Source of the DNA: an uncultured Lachnospiraceae bacterium
Lineage (GTDB): Bacteria; Bacillota; Clostridia; Lachnospirales; Lachnospiraceae
DNA: 37,727 bases
Direction of reading: 5' to 3'
Assembly (NCBI GenBank): GCA_900548905.1
Contig: URMK01000066.1
Span: forward strand, 1-37,727
The position numbers and the translations under genes are program-made. Every line of letters begins with the position of its first letter. Within the stretch, counting starts at the first letter, position 1. Below the pieces are notes generated by a model. That model was given only the letters and a program-made list of their open reading frames with translations. It did not search any database and was not told where the DNA came from. Positions 8,621-17,488 of the stretch are shown one piece after another.

Positions 8621-9373
8621 TTATACCGGCCCGAGCTGGGTAACTGTCTTGTCCATCAGGTGATCGTACATTTTCAGCACTTGGGCGGCGCTCTGCAGGG
8701 AACGCTGTCCGCTCATCATAGCCGTCATTTCATTCAGCGCATTCACATTGGAATCCTCCGCAGCCTTCCAGTGGACGGACGGTGCCGCGGGAGTCCCCTC
8801 TTCCCCGGAAGCGAACACACCTCCGGCGGTCTTTACCAAGGTGTTCCCATAGTCCTGGAAATCCACAATCCGCAGCGTTCCGTACAGCTGCCGGCCGTCG
8901 CTGCTGTAAATATTCCCCTGCCGGTCCGCCGTCACCTCATCCGTAGGAAGCTGGATGGGACCGTTTTCCCCCAGGACCCTGCCTATGGTGGGAAGAATCA
9001 GATAGCCTTCCTCATCCAGGGAAAAGGATCCGTTCCTTGTATAAACCGTGCCGTTTCCCGACTGGATACAGAAGAAGCCTGCATCTTCCAGGGCAAAATC
9101 CAACGGGCTGTCCGTCTCCCGGATGGCTCCCCTGGTATAATCCGTAACGGTTTCATCCGCTGTACGGATCATCGCCATTTCCCCCAGCGGCGCCGGAGAA
9201 TTGTCCGCGCTTCCCCGGTATCTCGCCATAAGCTCTTCCCGGAAGGTGACTGCCTGGAAATCATCTTTTTTAAAGCCCGGAGTAGCCACATTCGCCATAT
9301 TGTTGCTGATTACATTCAGATTTCTGGTCTGGCTCAGCATTTCCGAAGTAAGATTGTAAAACCCCTGAAACAT
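8621..9373 (-). CDS. flgF: Flagellar rod protein FlgF-like (hook-basal body family)
   Basis: A 250-residue rod protein with the N-terminal motif LNVISNNMANVATPGFKKDD, a central FALEDAGFFCIQ and VYTRNGSFSLDEEG, and the C-terminal helix SNVNALNEMTAMMSGQRSLQSAAQ. It is of the FlgF/FlgG (FlhO/FlhP) group and pairs with the downstream flgG. It is preceded by sigD (20 bp), the order seen in other Firmicutes where rod genes follow sigD. It starts at ATG 9373 behind AGAGGAAA. Confidence 0.78.
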   Translation of the reverse strand: MFQGFYNLTSEMLSQTRNLNVISNNMANVATPGFKKDDFQAVTFREELMARYRGSADNSPAPLGEMAMIRTADETVTDYTRGAIRETDSPLDFALEDAGFFCIQSGNGTVYTRNGSFSLDEEGYLILPTIGRVLGENGPIQLPTDEVTADRQGNIYSSDGRQLYGTLRIVDFQDYGNTLVKTAGGVFASGEEGTPAAPSVHWKAAEDSNVNALNEMTAMMSGQRSLQSAAQVLKMYDHLMDKTVTQLGPV

Positions 9374-9392
9374 TGCAATTTCCTCTCTTTCT

Positions 9393-10190
9393 CTACTTCA
9401 ATTTTTCATTTATGTACATTCTCAGTTTACGGATGGCGCCGGAGTGTATCTGGGATATCCTGGGTTCGCTTACCTCCAGGATCCTGGCAATTTCCCGTGC
9501 GCTTAATTCTTCCATATAATAAAGAGAAATCACTGTCTGCTCATTTTCCTTCAGGCTTTTTATCCCATCCATCAGGATTTCCTTGAATTCGTTGCCCAGA
9601 TAACTTTCCTCCGGCTGTTCGCCGGCATTCATGGAAGGGATCTGCACGTTTTTGGGATTCCCGTTTTCCGTCTTTTCTTCCATCAGCATATCCAGGGACA
9701 GAATATAAAACAGGCTGGCCTTACTCAGGGTTTTTTCATATTTATCCAGAGGCATATTCAGATATTCCGCAGTTTCCTCCGCCGTGGGCATCCTGCCGTT
9801 CCTGCCGTAGAGCTTCATGACCGCCTCGTCAATATCCTTTGCATTTTTCTTTACCGTCCGGGGCACCCAGTCCTGCTTGCGCGCCATGTCTATGATCATT
9901 CCCCGGATCCGTTTGGAAACAAAGGTTTCGAATTTTACGTTCATATGGATATCGAACTTATCGATGGCATTCATAATCACTATGACGCCTTCATTTACGA
10001 TATCATCCAGCTGGGCAAAGCCGACATATACGTTGCGCATCTGGATTGCCACATTACGCACAATATACAGATAACGCAGCGCAAGCTCCTGCTTTATCTT
10101 CATGCTGCCCGTGGCGGCATATGCCTCCCAAAGCTTTTCATCCGTCCAATTTTGATAATCGATTTTTACCGTTTTCACTTCTGATACCAT
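9393..10190 (-). CDS. sigD: Flagellar sigma factor FliA/SigD (sigma-28)
   Basis: A 265-residue sigma factor of the FliA/WhiG family. Region 2 is visible (LALRYLYIVRNVAIQM, FAQLDDIVNEGVIVIMNAIDKFD, KFETFVSKRIRGMIIDMARKQDWVPR). Region 3 follows (MPTAEETAEYLNM), then region 4 with the DNA-binding helix (LSAREIARILEVSEPRISQIHSGAIRKL). It should direct RNA polymerase to TAAAGTTT-N11-GCCGATAA promoters, such as those before flgB (31660-31686) and fliD (4052-4078). It is 16 bp behind flhA, where other Firmicutes have flhF, flhG and che genes in between. No flgM anti-sigma gene is seen. It is about 20 kb downstream of the invertible promoter. Confidence 0.95.
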   Translation of the reverse strand: MVSEVKTVKIDYQNWTDEKLWEAYAATGSMKIKQELALRYLYIVRNVAIQMRNVYVGFAQLDDIVNEGVIVIMNAIDKFDIHMNVKFETFVSKRIRGMIIDMARKQDWVPRTVKKNAKDIDEAVMKLYGRNGRMPTAEETAEYLNMPLDKYEKTLSKASLFYILSLDMLMEEKTENGNPKNVQIPSMNAGEQPEESYLGNEFKEILMDGIKSLKENEQTVISLYYMEELSAREIARILEVSEPRISQIHSGAIRKLRMYINEKLK

Positions 10191-10205
10191 TTCTTCCCCC
10201 GGCTG

Positions 10206-12272
10206 TTATAATGTAATATTCCCAATTGACTGAATCTGTACATTGTTGGCAATTTCCTGAAAAGAAAGAACGTAAACATTGGGATAGAACTGCTCCAGCA
10301 TCCGGTACAGATACACCCGGATCACCTGGCTCGTCAGTATGACGGCATCCTGGGACAGTTCATTGAATTTCTTAACGCCCTCATCCACCTGGGTGATAAG
10401 CCGCTGCATGATGTCAGGGCTGAGGGCGGAGTAAACCCCCTGCTCGCCTTTGGTCAGGCTGGCTACAAAGGACTTTTCCAAATCCGCATCCAGTGTCAGC
10501 ACACACATCTGCCCTCCCTGGCAGAACCGCCTGGTAATCGTACGCTTCAGGGCCACCCGTACGGCTTCGGTTACCTGGGTAAGATCCTTGACCGCGGCCC
10601 CCACATCCGCTATGGTTTCCAATATGGTTTCCATATCCTTCACCGGAATCCCTTCCTTAACCAGGCTTACCAGCACCTTTTGGAAGCTTCCGTAGGTCAT
10701 GATGCCCGGAAATATCTCATCCACCAGTTCCTGGGAGGATTTCTTCACATTATCCAGCAAATGCATAACCTCCTGACGGCTTATCACCTCATATGCGTGG
10801 GATTTGATGGTCTCCGACAAATGAGTTATCATAACGGAAAGAGGATCGATAACCGTATAACCGTATATTTCCGCCATCTCCTTATTATCCGGAAGGATCC
10901 ACTTGCTGGGTATGCCGTATGCCGGCTCTATCGTATCAATGCCGTCCACCTCCCCTGCCGGATCGGCAGGCTCCAGGGCCAGGTAATAATCCACCAGGAT
11001 CTCTCCCCGGGCCACCTCTTCCCCTTTTATCTTGATGATATACTGGTTGGTGTTCAGGCTGCTGCTGTCCCTGAGGCTGATGGAGGGGATGACCACCCCC
11101 ATCTCCTGGGCATACTGCCGGCGGAAAATCACAATACGGTTAATCATTTTTCCGCCGCTGGACTCATCCACGAGGGGGATCAGGCTGTAGCCGAATTCCA
11201 TCTCGATAGGGTCCACACCAATCATGGAATACACATTGTTGATATCCTTGAAATATTCCCCTTCATCCGCCGTCCTGCGCTGCTCCTCTTCCTCCTGCTT
11301 CACCGCCTGCACCTCCTGCAGACGGGCCGCGTCCCGGGTTTTACGGGAAAGAGTATACCCCGTGGCAATCAGGGCGCCTCCCAGCACCAGCATCTGGATT
11401 TTGGGCATCCCCGGGACCAGCATCAATATCAGCATTATGAAACCGGTAATCATAACCGCCTGCGGCTGGGCCATGAACTGCCTTGACACGTCGTCATTCA
11501 GGCTTCCCTCGGAAACCGCCCGGGTTACTATCATGCCTGTCGCCGTGGAAATCAGCAGGGCAGGGATCTGGGAAACCAGGCCGTCGCCGATGGTGGCGAT
11601 GGAATACATGGAAAGGACCTCCGTAAAAGCCATATCCGACATCACCATACCTATGGCGGTCCCGCCTATCAGGTTAATGGCGGTAATGATCAGCGACATC
11701 ACCGCGTCGCCCTTTACGATTTTGGTAGCACCGTCCATGGCGCCGTAAAAATCCGCTTCTCTCTGGATTTTCTGCCTGCGCATGCGGGCATCCTGTTCCG
11801 TAATCAGCCCGGAGCTCAAATCGGCATCGATAGCCATCTGCTTTCCCGGCATGGCATCCAGGGTGAACCTGGCGGCAACCTCCGCCACTCTTTCCGCTCC
11901 TTTCGTGATAACAATGAACTGCACCAGCACGATGATCAGGAAAATAATAAAGCCTACGATGGGATTTCCCTGCAACACAAAGGTACCGAAGGATTTGATT
12001 ACCTGTCCTGCCTGTCCCTGATTCATCAGGATGTTTCTCGTCGAAGAAACGTTGATTCCCAGCCGGAACAGGGTGGTAATCAGAAGTAAGGAAGGGAAAA
12101 TGGAAAATTCCAAAGGCTCACGGATGCTCATGCTTATCAGCAGGATTACCAGGGAGATGGAAATATTCATGATAATAAACACGTCCAGCAAAAAGGGATT
12201 CAGCGGTATGATCAACAGCAGGACTATTAAAATAACAAATAAAGATACCGCGTATTTGGTTAGCTTTTTCAT
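10206..12272 (-). CDS. flhA: Flagellar export gate protein FlhA
   Basis: A 688-residue protein of normal length for FlhA, the large gate of the flagellar type III export apparatus. The N-terminal ~320 residues hold the membrane segments and the FHIPEP signature region (RVAEVAARFTLDAMPGKQMAIDADLSSG). The C-terminal ~350 residues are the cytoplasmic docking domain for chaperone-substrate complexes. Its start overlaps the flhB stop (ATGA), showing tight coupling. It lies directly before sigD. Confidence 0.96.
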   Translation of the reverse strand: MKKLTKYAVSLFVILIVLLLIIPLNPFLLDVFIIMNISISLVILLISMSIREPLEFSIFPSLLLITTLFRLGINVSSTRNILMNQGQAGQVIKSFGTFVLQGNPIVGFIIFLIIVLVQFIVITKGAERVAEVAARFTLDAMPGKQMAIDADLSSGLITEQDARMRRQKIQREADFYGAMDGATKIVKGDAVMSLIITAINLIGGTAIGMVMSDMAFTEVLSMYSIATIGDGLVSQIPALLISTATGMIVTRAVSEGSLNDDVSRQFMAQPQAVMITGFIMLILMLVPGMPKIQMLVLGGALIATGYTLSRKTRDAARLQEVQAVKQEEEEQRRTADEGEYFKDINNVYSMIGVDPIEMEFGYSLIPLVDESSGGKMINRIVIFRRQYAQEMGVVIPSISLRDSSSLNTNQYIIKIKGEEVARGEILVDYYLALEPADPAGEVDGIDTIEPAYGIPSKWILPDNKEMAEIYGYTVIDPLSVMITHLSETIKSHAYEVISRQEVMHLLDNVKKSSQELVDEIFPGIMTYGSFQKVLVSLVKEGIPVKDMETILETIADVGAAVKDLTQVTEAVRVALKRTITRRFCQGGQMCVLTLDADLEKSFVASLTKGEQGVYSALSPDIMQRLITQVDEGVKKFNELSQDAVILTSQVIRVYLYRMLEQFYPNVYVLSFQEIANNVQIQSIGNITL

Positions 12273-13342
12273 TGACCGTTATTACTCCACTTCTGATTCA
12301 TCTTAAAGACATAGACAAGCACTTCCGCCACCGCTCCGTAAAACTCCGCCGGAATGGGACGGTTCAGCTCACACTGGGCATACAGTGCCCTGGCGAGGGG
12401 CCTGTTTTCCACCACTGTTACCCCGTGTTCTTCCCCTGTCGCCACAATCCTGAGCGCCAGTTCATCCTGCCCCTTTGCTATCACCACCGGCGCGGCATGC
12501 TTTTCGGCATCGTACTGCAGGGCTACTGCAAAATGGGTGGGGTTACGGATAATGACATCGGCCTGCGGGACGGCCTGCATCATCCGCCTCTGCGCCATCT
12601 GGCGCTGCAGGGTTTTGATTCTTCCCTTGATTTCCGGATTTCCTTCCGTTTCCTTAAATTCCTCTTTTACTTCCTGCTTGCTCATCTTGATCCGCCGTTC
12701 ATAATCCCACTTCTGGTATAAGAAATCGAAGCCTGCAATCACGGTAAACACCAGGACGATGGTCATGATCATGTCAAATACCAGGTTCAGCATAAAAGCG
12801 GAGGAAAGTGCCAGATCCATATCCATGGTCTTGACGATCTCCAGGAAATCCTTTTTCAAAATCGAATACAATATGATAACCAGGACCACCGTCTTGAGGA
12901 TATTTTTCAGAAGCTCCACCACATTGCGCAGGGAAAATATCTTCTTGATTCCCTCCAACGGGCTCAGCCGGTTAAATTTTGGTGTGAAATTCTTGGCGGT
13001 AAACAGGAACCGGGTCTGGATCCCTACCGCAAGGACCGGCAGCGCCATAGCTGTCAGAAGCAGCGGCAGCCCGGCCTTCAGCACATTTATAAAAAAACGG
13101 TAGGCCATGTTTCCCAGGCCCCCTGCCGTAAAATCCGTCAGAAGGCTGGATGCGGCAAACATTTCTTTGGCATACCCGGCGATCACCTGCAAAAGTACCG
13201 GAAAATACATACGCAGCAGAACGAACATTCCCAGAAGCCCCAATATAACCGTCACTTCATTGCTTAAAAATACATTTCCTTTTTTCCGCTCATCCCGCCG
13301 CTTTTTGGGTGTGGCTTTTTCGGTTTTGGAATCGGCCGCCAT
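12269..13342 (-). CDS. flhB: Flagellar export switch protein FlhB
   Basis: A 357-residue export protein. The N-terminus is basic (SKTEKATPKKRRDERKKG), then come four membrane segments, a charged linker and the self-cleavage motif NPTH near residue 268 (VIIRNPTHFAVALQYD). Autocleavage at Asn-Pro lets FlhB switch substrate from rod/hook to filament proteins, together with FliK. It starts at ATG 13342 behind AAGGAAGTG and overlaps flhA by 4 bp. Confidence 0.96.
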   Translation of the reverse strand: MAADSKTEKATPKKRRDERKKGNVFLSNEVTVILGLLGMFVLLRMYFPVLLQVIAGYAKEMFAASSLLTDFTAGGLGNMAYRFFINVLKAGLPLLLTAMALPVLAVGIQTRFLFTAKNFTPKFNRLSPLEGIKKIFSLRNVVELLKNILKTVVLVIILYSILKKDFLEIVKTMDMDLALSSAFMLNLVFDMIMTIVLVFTVIAGFDFLYQKWDYERRIKMSKQEVKEEFKETEGNPEIKGRIKTLQRQMAQRRMMQAVPQADVIIRNPTHFAVALQYDAEKHAAPVVIAKGQDELALRIVATGEEHGVTVVENRPLARALYAQCELNRPIPAEFYGAVAEVLVYVFKMNQKWSNNGQ

Positions 13343-13355
13343 TCTCTCACTTCCT

Positions 13356-14129
13356 TTATCCTGCCGCCAGCCTTACTACTTCCTGTATGGTATTCATCAT
13401 CTCCGTGATCATCCCGCTGAAATAATCCCCTATGGGCGATATCAGGAACAGAAGGACCAGCAGCCCTATCAGCACCTTCAGCTGGATGTTCAGCACAAAT
13501 AAATTAATCTGGGGAATGATTTTCATCAGAATCCCCACCCCCACCTCCGTGAGAAATTCTATGGCTATGAGGGGAAAGGCCATTTTGACAGCCAGCTCCG
13601 TGCACCGGATAAATATCTCCAGCATGGCATTCCAGCAGCTTGTCCCGAAGGCAATCCGCCCGTAAGGGACGACCCGTCCGGAGGCGGTCAGAATCTTCAT
13701 CAGGGCCAGATGGCCGTTTACCGCAAAAAAAAGGAGCATATAATAAAGATTCATAATGGAGCCGGACAGCGCTGTCTGCGCTCCGTTCTGAACGTCATAC
13801 ACCGTCGCCATGGAAAGCCCCATCTGAAAGTCCAGGACAGCACCCGCACAGGTCACCGCATAATCAAACAGCTGCATGGTAAAGCCTATGAGATACCCGA
13901 AGGCAAATTCCTTCAGCAGCAATACCAGCAGGGCCAATGTGGAAGCGGGTTCGCCGCCCTCCAGCACCGCCGTGGGATAGATCATAACGGAAAGGGCCAT
14001 TATCATCCCCGCCTTTGCCATCCCCGGTATCCCTCTGCGTCCCAGGACGGGATTCAACAGTATAAAACCGGACATCCTCATTAAAATCAGGGAAAACAGC
14101 ACCACCTGTCTTGTAAGTTCGCCGCTCAT
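13356..14129 (-). CDS. fliR: Flagellar export protein FliR
   Basis: A 257-residue membrane protein with about six hydrophobic segments and FliR-type features (LFSLILMRMSGFILLNPVLGRRGIPGMAKAG, AVLDFQMGLSMATVYDVQNG). FliR joins FliP and FliQ in the export gate. It is 13 bp from both fliQ and flhB, in the conserved fliP-Q-R-flhB-flhA order. An 8-nt A run on the plus strand (13725-13732) lies inside the gene, coding LLFFAV; see findings. It starts at ATG 14129 behind AGGAGGG. Confidence 0.95.
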   Translation of the reverse strand: MSGELTRQVVLFSLILMRMSGFILLNPVLGRRGIPGMAKAGMIMALSVMIYPTAVLEGGEPASTLALLVLLLKEFAFGYLIGFTMQLFDYAVTCAGAVLDFQMGLSMATVYDVQNGAQTALSGSIMNLYYMLLFFAVNGHLALMKILTASGRVVPYGRIAFGTSCWNAMLEIFIRCTELAVKMAFPLIAIEFLTEVGVGILMKIIPQINLFVLNIQLKVLIGLLVLLFLISPIGDYFSGMITEMMNTIQEVVRLAAG

Positions 14130-14142
14130 CCTCGCCCTCCTG

Positions 14143-14406
14143 TTAACCCGCGGCTATCATGGCAAAGATATCACTGGTGAATTCCTGCAGGGACTGAAGC
14201 ATGTTCGGCCCGGCAACCACCAGGATAATCCCTATAACCAAAAGCTTCGGCACGAAGGTCAGCGTCTGCTCGTGAATCTGTGTGGCCGCCTGCAGGATGG
14301 AAATAATGATTCCCACCACCATGCTTATCACCAGAATCGGGCCGGCCAGCTGCAGTGTCATAAGAAAAACCTTGTACATCAAATCTGTTACTTCCCCGTT
14401 TGTCAT
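14143..14406 (-). CDS. fliQ: Flagellar export protein FliQ
   Basis: An 87-residue protein with two membrane hairpin helices, the standard FliQ length. Typical features are GPILVISMVVGIIISILQAATQIHEQTLTFVPKL. It is part of the FliPQR gate in the membrane. It starts at ATG 14406 behind AAGGGAGG and lies 15 bp after fliP. Confidence 0.95.
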   Translation of the reverse strand: MTNGEVTDLMYKVFLMTLQLAGPILVISMVVGIIISILQAATQIHEQTLTFVPKLLVIGIILVVAGPNMLQSLQEFTSDIFAMIAAG

Positions 14407-14421
14407 TTTCGCGGACCTCCC

Positions 14422-15084
14422 TTAAAAATTGAATCCCTTCACGATACTGGAGAACAGAAGCTCCCAGCCGTTAACCGTCACAAACAACAACAGCTTGAAG
14501 GGCAGGGCTATGGTGGCCGGCGGAAGCATGATCATACCCATGGACATCAGGGTGCTTGACACGATGATATCGATCAGCAGAAACGGAACATATATGGCAA
14601 ACCCTGCCATAAACCCTCTTTTCAGCTCACTTGTCATGAAAGAAGGGATAACCACCGTCAAAGGCAGCTCCATGGGATCCTCCACCGCCTCTGTTCCTGA
14701 TAAATCCGTAAACAGCTCCACGGCGCTCACATCGGTCTGGCGCAGCATGAAACGCTTCAGCGGCTCCTGCATCTGCGTAAGCGCCTCCTCCTGGGTGATC
14801 TTCTCCTCCAGGTAGGGCTGGTAAGCATTGGTATTGATCTCGTCCAGCACCGGCCGCATGATAAACAGGGTTAAAAAAAGGGCCAGGCCCACAAGCACCA
14901 TATTGGGCGGAGTCTGCTGGATTCCCAGCGCGTTCCGGGTAAAAGACAGGATAATGATAATCCGGGTAAAGGAGGTCATCATTATAACGATGGACGGCAG
15001 AAGCATTATGATTGTCATCAACAACAAGATTTCCAGCGTGGGGGTTTCCCCGCCGTTTATACTGATTAACGAATTTTCATCCAT
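14422..15084 (-). CDS. fliP: Flagellar export protein FliP
   Basis: A 220-residue core protein of the export gate. Seen are the FliP features SFTRIIIILSFTRNALGIQQTPPNMVLVGLALFLTLF, the periplasmic loop with KITQEEALTQMQEPLKRFM, and FMTSELKRGFMAGFAIYVPFLLIDIIVSSTLMSMGM. It has no clear cleaved signal peptide. It begins 2 bp after fliO and starts at ATG 15084. Confidence 0.96.
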   Translation of the reverse strand: MDENSLISINGGETPTLEILLLMTIIMLLPSIVIMMTSFTRIIIILSFTRNALGIQQTPPNMVLVGLALFLTLFIMRPVLDEINTNAYQPYLEEKITQEEALTQMQEPLKRFMLRQTDVSAVELFTDLSGTEAVEDPMELPLTVVIPSFMTSELKRGFMAGFAIYVPFLLIDIIVSSTLMSMGMIMLPPATIALPFKLLLFVTVNGWELLFSSIVKGFNF

Positions 15085-15086
15085 AC

Positions 15087-15428
15087 CTATTTTTTCCTGT
15101 CCTTAAGCTTTTCCATAATGGATTTGAAATCAAGGGTTTCCTGCTCCGCAGGGCCTTCCTCCGTGACCTCGTCACAGGGGACCTCAGCCAGCAGGGAAAC
15201 CTGGGAAGCGGCGATCCCTAAAAGCAGATACCGTTCCCCCACCTTTACAAGTGCAACTGCCTTATCCTGGCCCAGGGCCTGCCTGTCCAGAAGGCTTATA
15301 TATTTTCCGCCGCCCGCTCCCGTTCCCATTTGTATCTTTCCGATTTTCCGCGTCGCAACATAACAAAGCGCCAGGATAACTACAATCAGAAGCAGCGTTC
15401 CGGCCGCCGAGACAATCCCTTCCAACAT
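15087..15428 (-). CDS. fliO: Flagellar export protein FliO/FliZ
   Basis: A 113-residue protein with one N-terminal membrane segment (LLLIVVILALCYVATRKIG) and a small cytoplasmic domain with the FliO pattern ISLLDRQALGQDKAVALVKVGERYLLLGIA. FliO helps assemble or stabilise FliP. Its position directly before fliP supports the call. It starts at ATG 15428 behind AAGGATGGGAG. Confidence 0.9.
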   Translation of the reverse strand: MLEGIVSAAGTLLLIVVILALCYVATRKIGKIQMGTGAGGGKYISLLDRQALGQDKAVALVKVGERYLLLGIAASQVSLLAEVPCDEVTEEGPAEQETLDFKSIMEKLKDRKK

Positions 15429-15440
15429 GCTCTCCCATCC

Positions 15441-17009
15441 TTATGCAACCGGGATATCTTCGCTCACTATCTGCGTGATCCGGATGCCGAAATTATCATC
15501 AACCACCACCACATCACCTTTGGCAATGCACTGCCCGTTGACAAACAAATCCACCTGTTCCCCTGCCAGCTTATCCAGCACCACCAGGGAACCTTTATTC
15601 AATTCCAGGATATCCTTAACCAGCTTTCTGGTTCTTCCAATTTCCACGGAAACCTCCACCGGCACACCCATTATCAGATCCAGATTGCTGTCCGGATCGC
15701 TGTCCCCGCCGTTTTCCTCCCGCAGGGTCGGCTCCACGGAGGAATGGACCCGTATCTGTTTGGGTTTTCTTTCCTGTCTGGCCGCTTCCAGCTGTCTCAT
15801 ATTCTCCATAAGCTCCATCTGCATTCTCTGAAGCTCCAGTATTTCCTGGGAAATGGCCGCTCCGGCCTGTGCCGCCGGCTGGTTCTGCTGCCATGTCGCC
15901 CCGCCTGTCATAGAAGGATCCGCCGCTGCGGCCTGTCCCGGTATCAGCGGCTGGTTCTGCATCGTGTAGTCCCCCGGCATCAGCGGCTGGCTCTGCGCTG
16001 CATAGTCTCCTGATACCGCTGCCTGGTTCTGCATCGCATAGTTCCCCGGCATCACCGCCTGGTTCTGCATCGCATAGTCCCCCGGCATCACCGCCTGGTT
16101 CTGCGCCGCATAATCCCCCGGCATCACCGCCTGGTTCTGCGCCGCATAGTCCCCCGGCATTCCCGCCTGGTTCTGCGCCGCATAGTCCCCCGGCATTCCC
16201 GCCTGGTTCTGCGCCGCATAGTCCCCCGGTATTCCCGCCTGGTTCTGCACCGCATAGTCCCCCGGTGCCGGCGGCTGGCCCTGCATCCCGGCATGGAGCG
16301 GTTCTGTCGTCTGCTCCGGCATATCTGTCCGCCCCTGCGCTGCATTACTCATTTCCGCCTCATCCTCTTCCGCCGGAGCCGTCTGCTCCTCTTCCTGCAG
16401 TTCTTCCAGCATCCCATCCGGGAAGAATCCGGATACCAGCTCTTTAGCCAGCGTAATCGGCATCAGGTTCATGAATTCACTTTCCAGCTTTTCCGCAATA
16501 TTCAGCCGGAAGCTGATGACCACCATTGCCGCGTTGCCTTCGGTAAAATATTTATCTTTAAACTGTTCGTCACTTGTTATTTCAAAAGACTTTGGCGTGG
16601 AAATATTAACAGGCTTTCCCAAAAGCTCTGAAAGGGCGGTCGCCGAAGCCCCCATCATCTGATTCATCACTTCGCAGATAGCGCTGATGTTCATTTCGTT
16701 CAGTTCGAAATCCTCATCCTCTATCTCCATTCCCATCAGCATTTCCACTATGGCCTTCACGTCCTGCCTTTTCAGCAGCATCACATTGTCCCCGGTAAGA
16801 CCGTCAATATAGGTAATTTCCACCCCTACCGCCGGCTCCAGATTGGAAAAGCTGAATTCTTCCCTCTTTTCCACATGCACTACCGGAGTAGTGATGTCCA
16901 CTCTGGCATCAAGCATTGTTGATGCGGCAGTTGCGGAAGCGCCGAGGCTGATATTGAGTATTTCGCCTATGGCGTCTATTTCTACCGGACTAAAACTATT
17001 CGCACCCAT
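15441..17009 (-). CDS. fliY: Flagellar switch phosphatase FliY (CheC-FliN fusion) with expanded repeat linker
   Basis: A 522-residue protein. Residues ~1-205 are a CheC-like CheY-P phosphatase domain with two intact sites (DAIGEILN and SAICEVMN, each with P 22 residues on). The C-terminal ~85 residues are a FliN/SpoA domain (LIMGVPVEVSVEIGRTRKLVKDILELNKGSLVVLDKLAGE) that builds the C-ring. The N-terminus lacks the FliM-like CheY-binding peptide found in B. subtilis FliY. Between the domains are an acidic stretch and nine 12-residue repeats (PGDYAAQNQAVM type, 15942-16265), which make it longer than most FliY proteins. It follows flgC, an unusual neighbour. Confidence 0.94.
   Translation of the reverse strand: MGANSFSPVEIDAIGEILNISLGASATAASTMLDARVDITTPVVHVEKREEFSFSNLEPAVGVEITYIDGLTGDNVMLLKRQDVKAIVEMLMGMEIEDEDFELNEMNISAICEVMNQMMGASATALSELLGKPVNISTPKSFEITSDEQFKDKYFTEGNAAMVVISFRLNIAEKLESEFMNLMPITLAKELVSGFFPDGMLEELQEEEQTAPAEEDEAEMSNAAQGRTDMPEQTTEPLHAGMQGQPPAPGDYAVQNQAGIPGDYAAQNQAGMPGDYAAQNQAGMPGDYAAQNQAVMPGDYAAQNQAVMPGDYAMQNQAVMPGNYAMQNQAAVSGDYAAQSQPLMPGDYTMQNQPLIPGQAAAADPSMTGGATWQQNQPAAQAGAAISQEILELQRMQMELMENMRQLEAARQERKPKQIRVHSSVEPTLREENGGDSDPDSNLDLIMGVPVEVSVEIGRTRKLVKDILELNKGSLVVLDKLAGEQVDLFVNGQCIAKGDVVVVDDNFGIRITQIVSEDIPVA
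15942..16265 (-). repeat. fliY: Nine in-frame 36-bp tandem repeats in the fliY linker
   Basis: Nine back-to-back 36-bp units (324 bp exactly) code for PGDYxxQNQxxx. Units in the middle are nearly identical in DNA, while the first and last are more diverged. Because the period is a multiple of three, gain or loss of a unit would keep the frame and only change the length of the linker between the CheC-like and FliN domains. Confidence 0.95.
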
Positions 17010-17041
17010 TTATCCAATCTCTCTTTCTGGTCCTGTTATGC

Positions 17042-17476
17042 TTATTTTCCAATTTCCAATGCTTTCTGCATCATCAGCTTCATGGCATTGAAGGCCGTTA
17101 TATTGGCGTCATAGGATCTGGTGGCAGACATACTGTCTATGGTTTCCTTCACCAAATCCACATTGGGCATCCGGACATAGCCGTTTTCATCCGCATCCGG
17201 ATGCGTGGGATCATAAACCGGATTCAGAGCGGTTTCATCTTCGGCTATCCGGGTCGCCTGTACGCCTGCCGGCTGCCGGGTTCCTGCCGCCGTCAGTGCC
17301 TTTTGGAAACTGTTTTCCCCAGCCTCCTGCAGTACCACCATTTTCCGCCTGTAAGGGCCTCCGCCTTCCGTCCTCGTGGTTTCCTGATTGGCGATATTCT
17401 CCGCCGCCACATCGAGGCGCAGCTTCTGGGCAGCCATACCCGAGGCGCTTATGTTCAATGAATTCAGAAAAGACAT
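17042..17476 (-). CDS. flgC: Flagellar proximal rod protein FlgC (displaced)
   Basis: A 144-residue rod protein with the FlgC N-terminus SLNISASGMAAQKLRLDVAAENIANQET and the C-terminus YVRMPNVDLVKETIDSMSATRSYDANITAFNAMK. FlgC joins FlgB, FlgF and FlgG in the rod. In most genomes it lies between flgB and fliE; here it is between cheY and fliY, about 14 kb from flgB. It starts at ATG 17476 behind AAAGGAGG and is spaced like an ordinary operon member. Confidence 0.93.
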   Translation of the reverse strand: MSFLNSLNISASGMAAQKLRLDVAAENIANQETTRTEGGGPYRRKMVVLQEAGENSFQKALTAAGTRQPAGVQATRIAEDETALNPVYDPTHPDADENGYVRMPNVDLVKETIDSMSATRSYDANITAFNAMKLMMQKALEIGK

Positions 17477-17488
17477 AGCCTTCCTCCT

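Noticed and set aside
16124..16345. An Arg-rich repeat frame on the minus strand inside fliY
   Set aside because: It is the out-of-frame reading of the 36-bp fliY repeats, which code a coherent repeat in the FliY frame.
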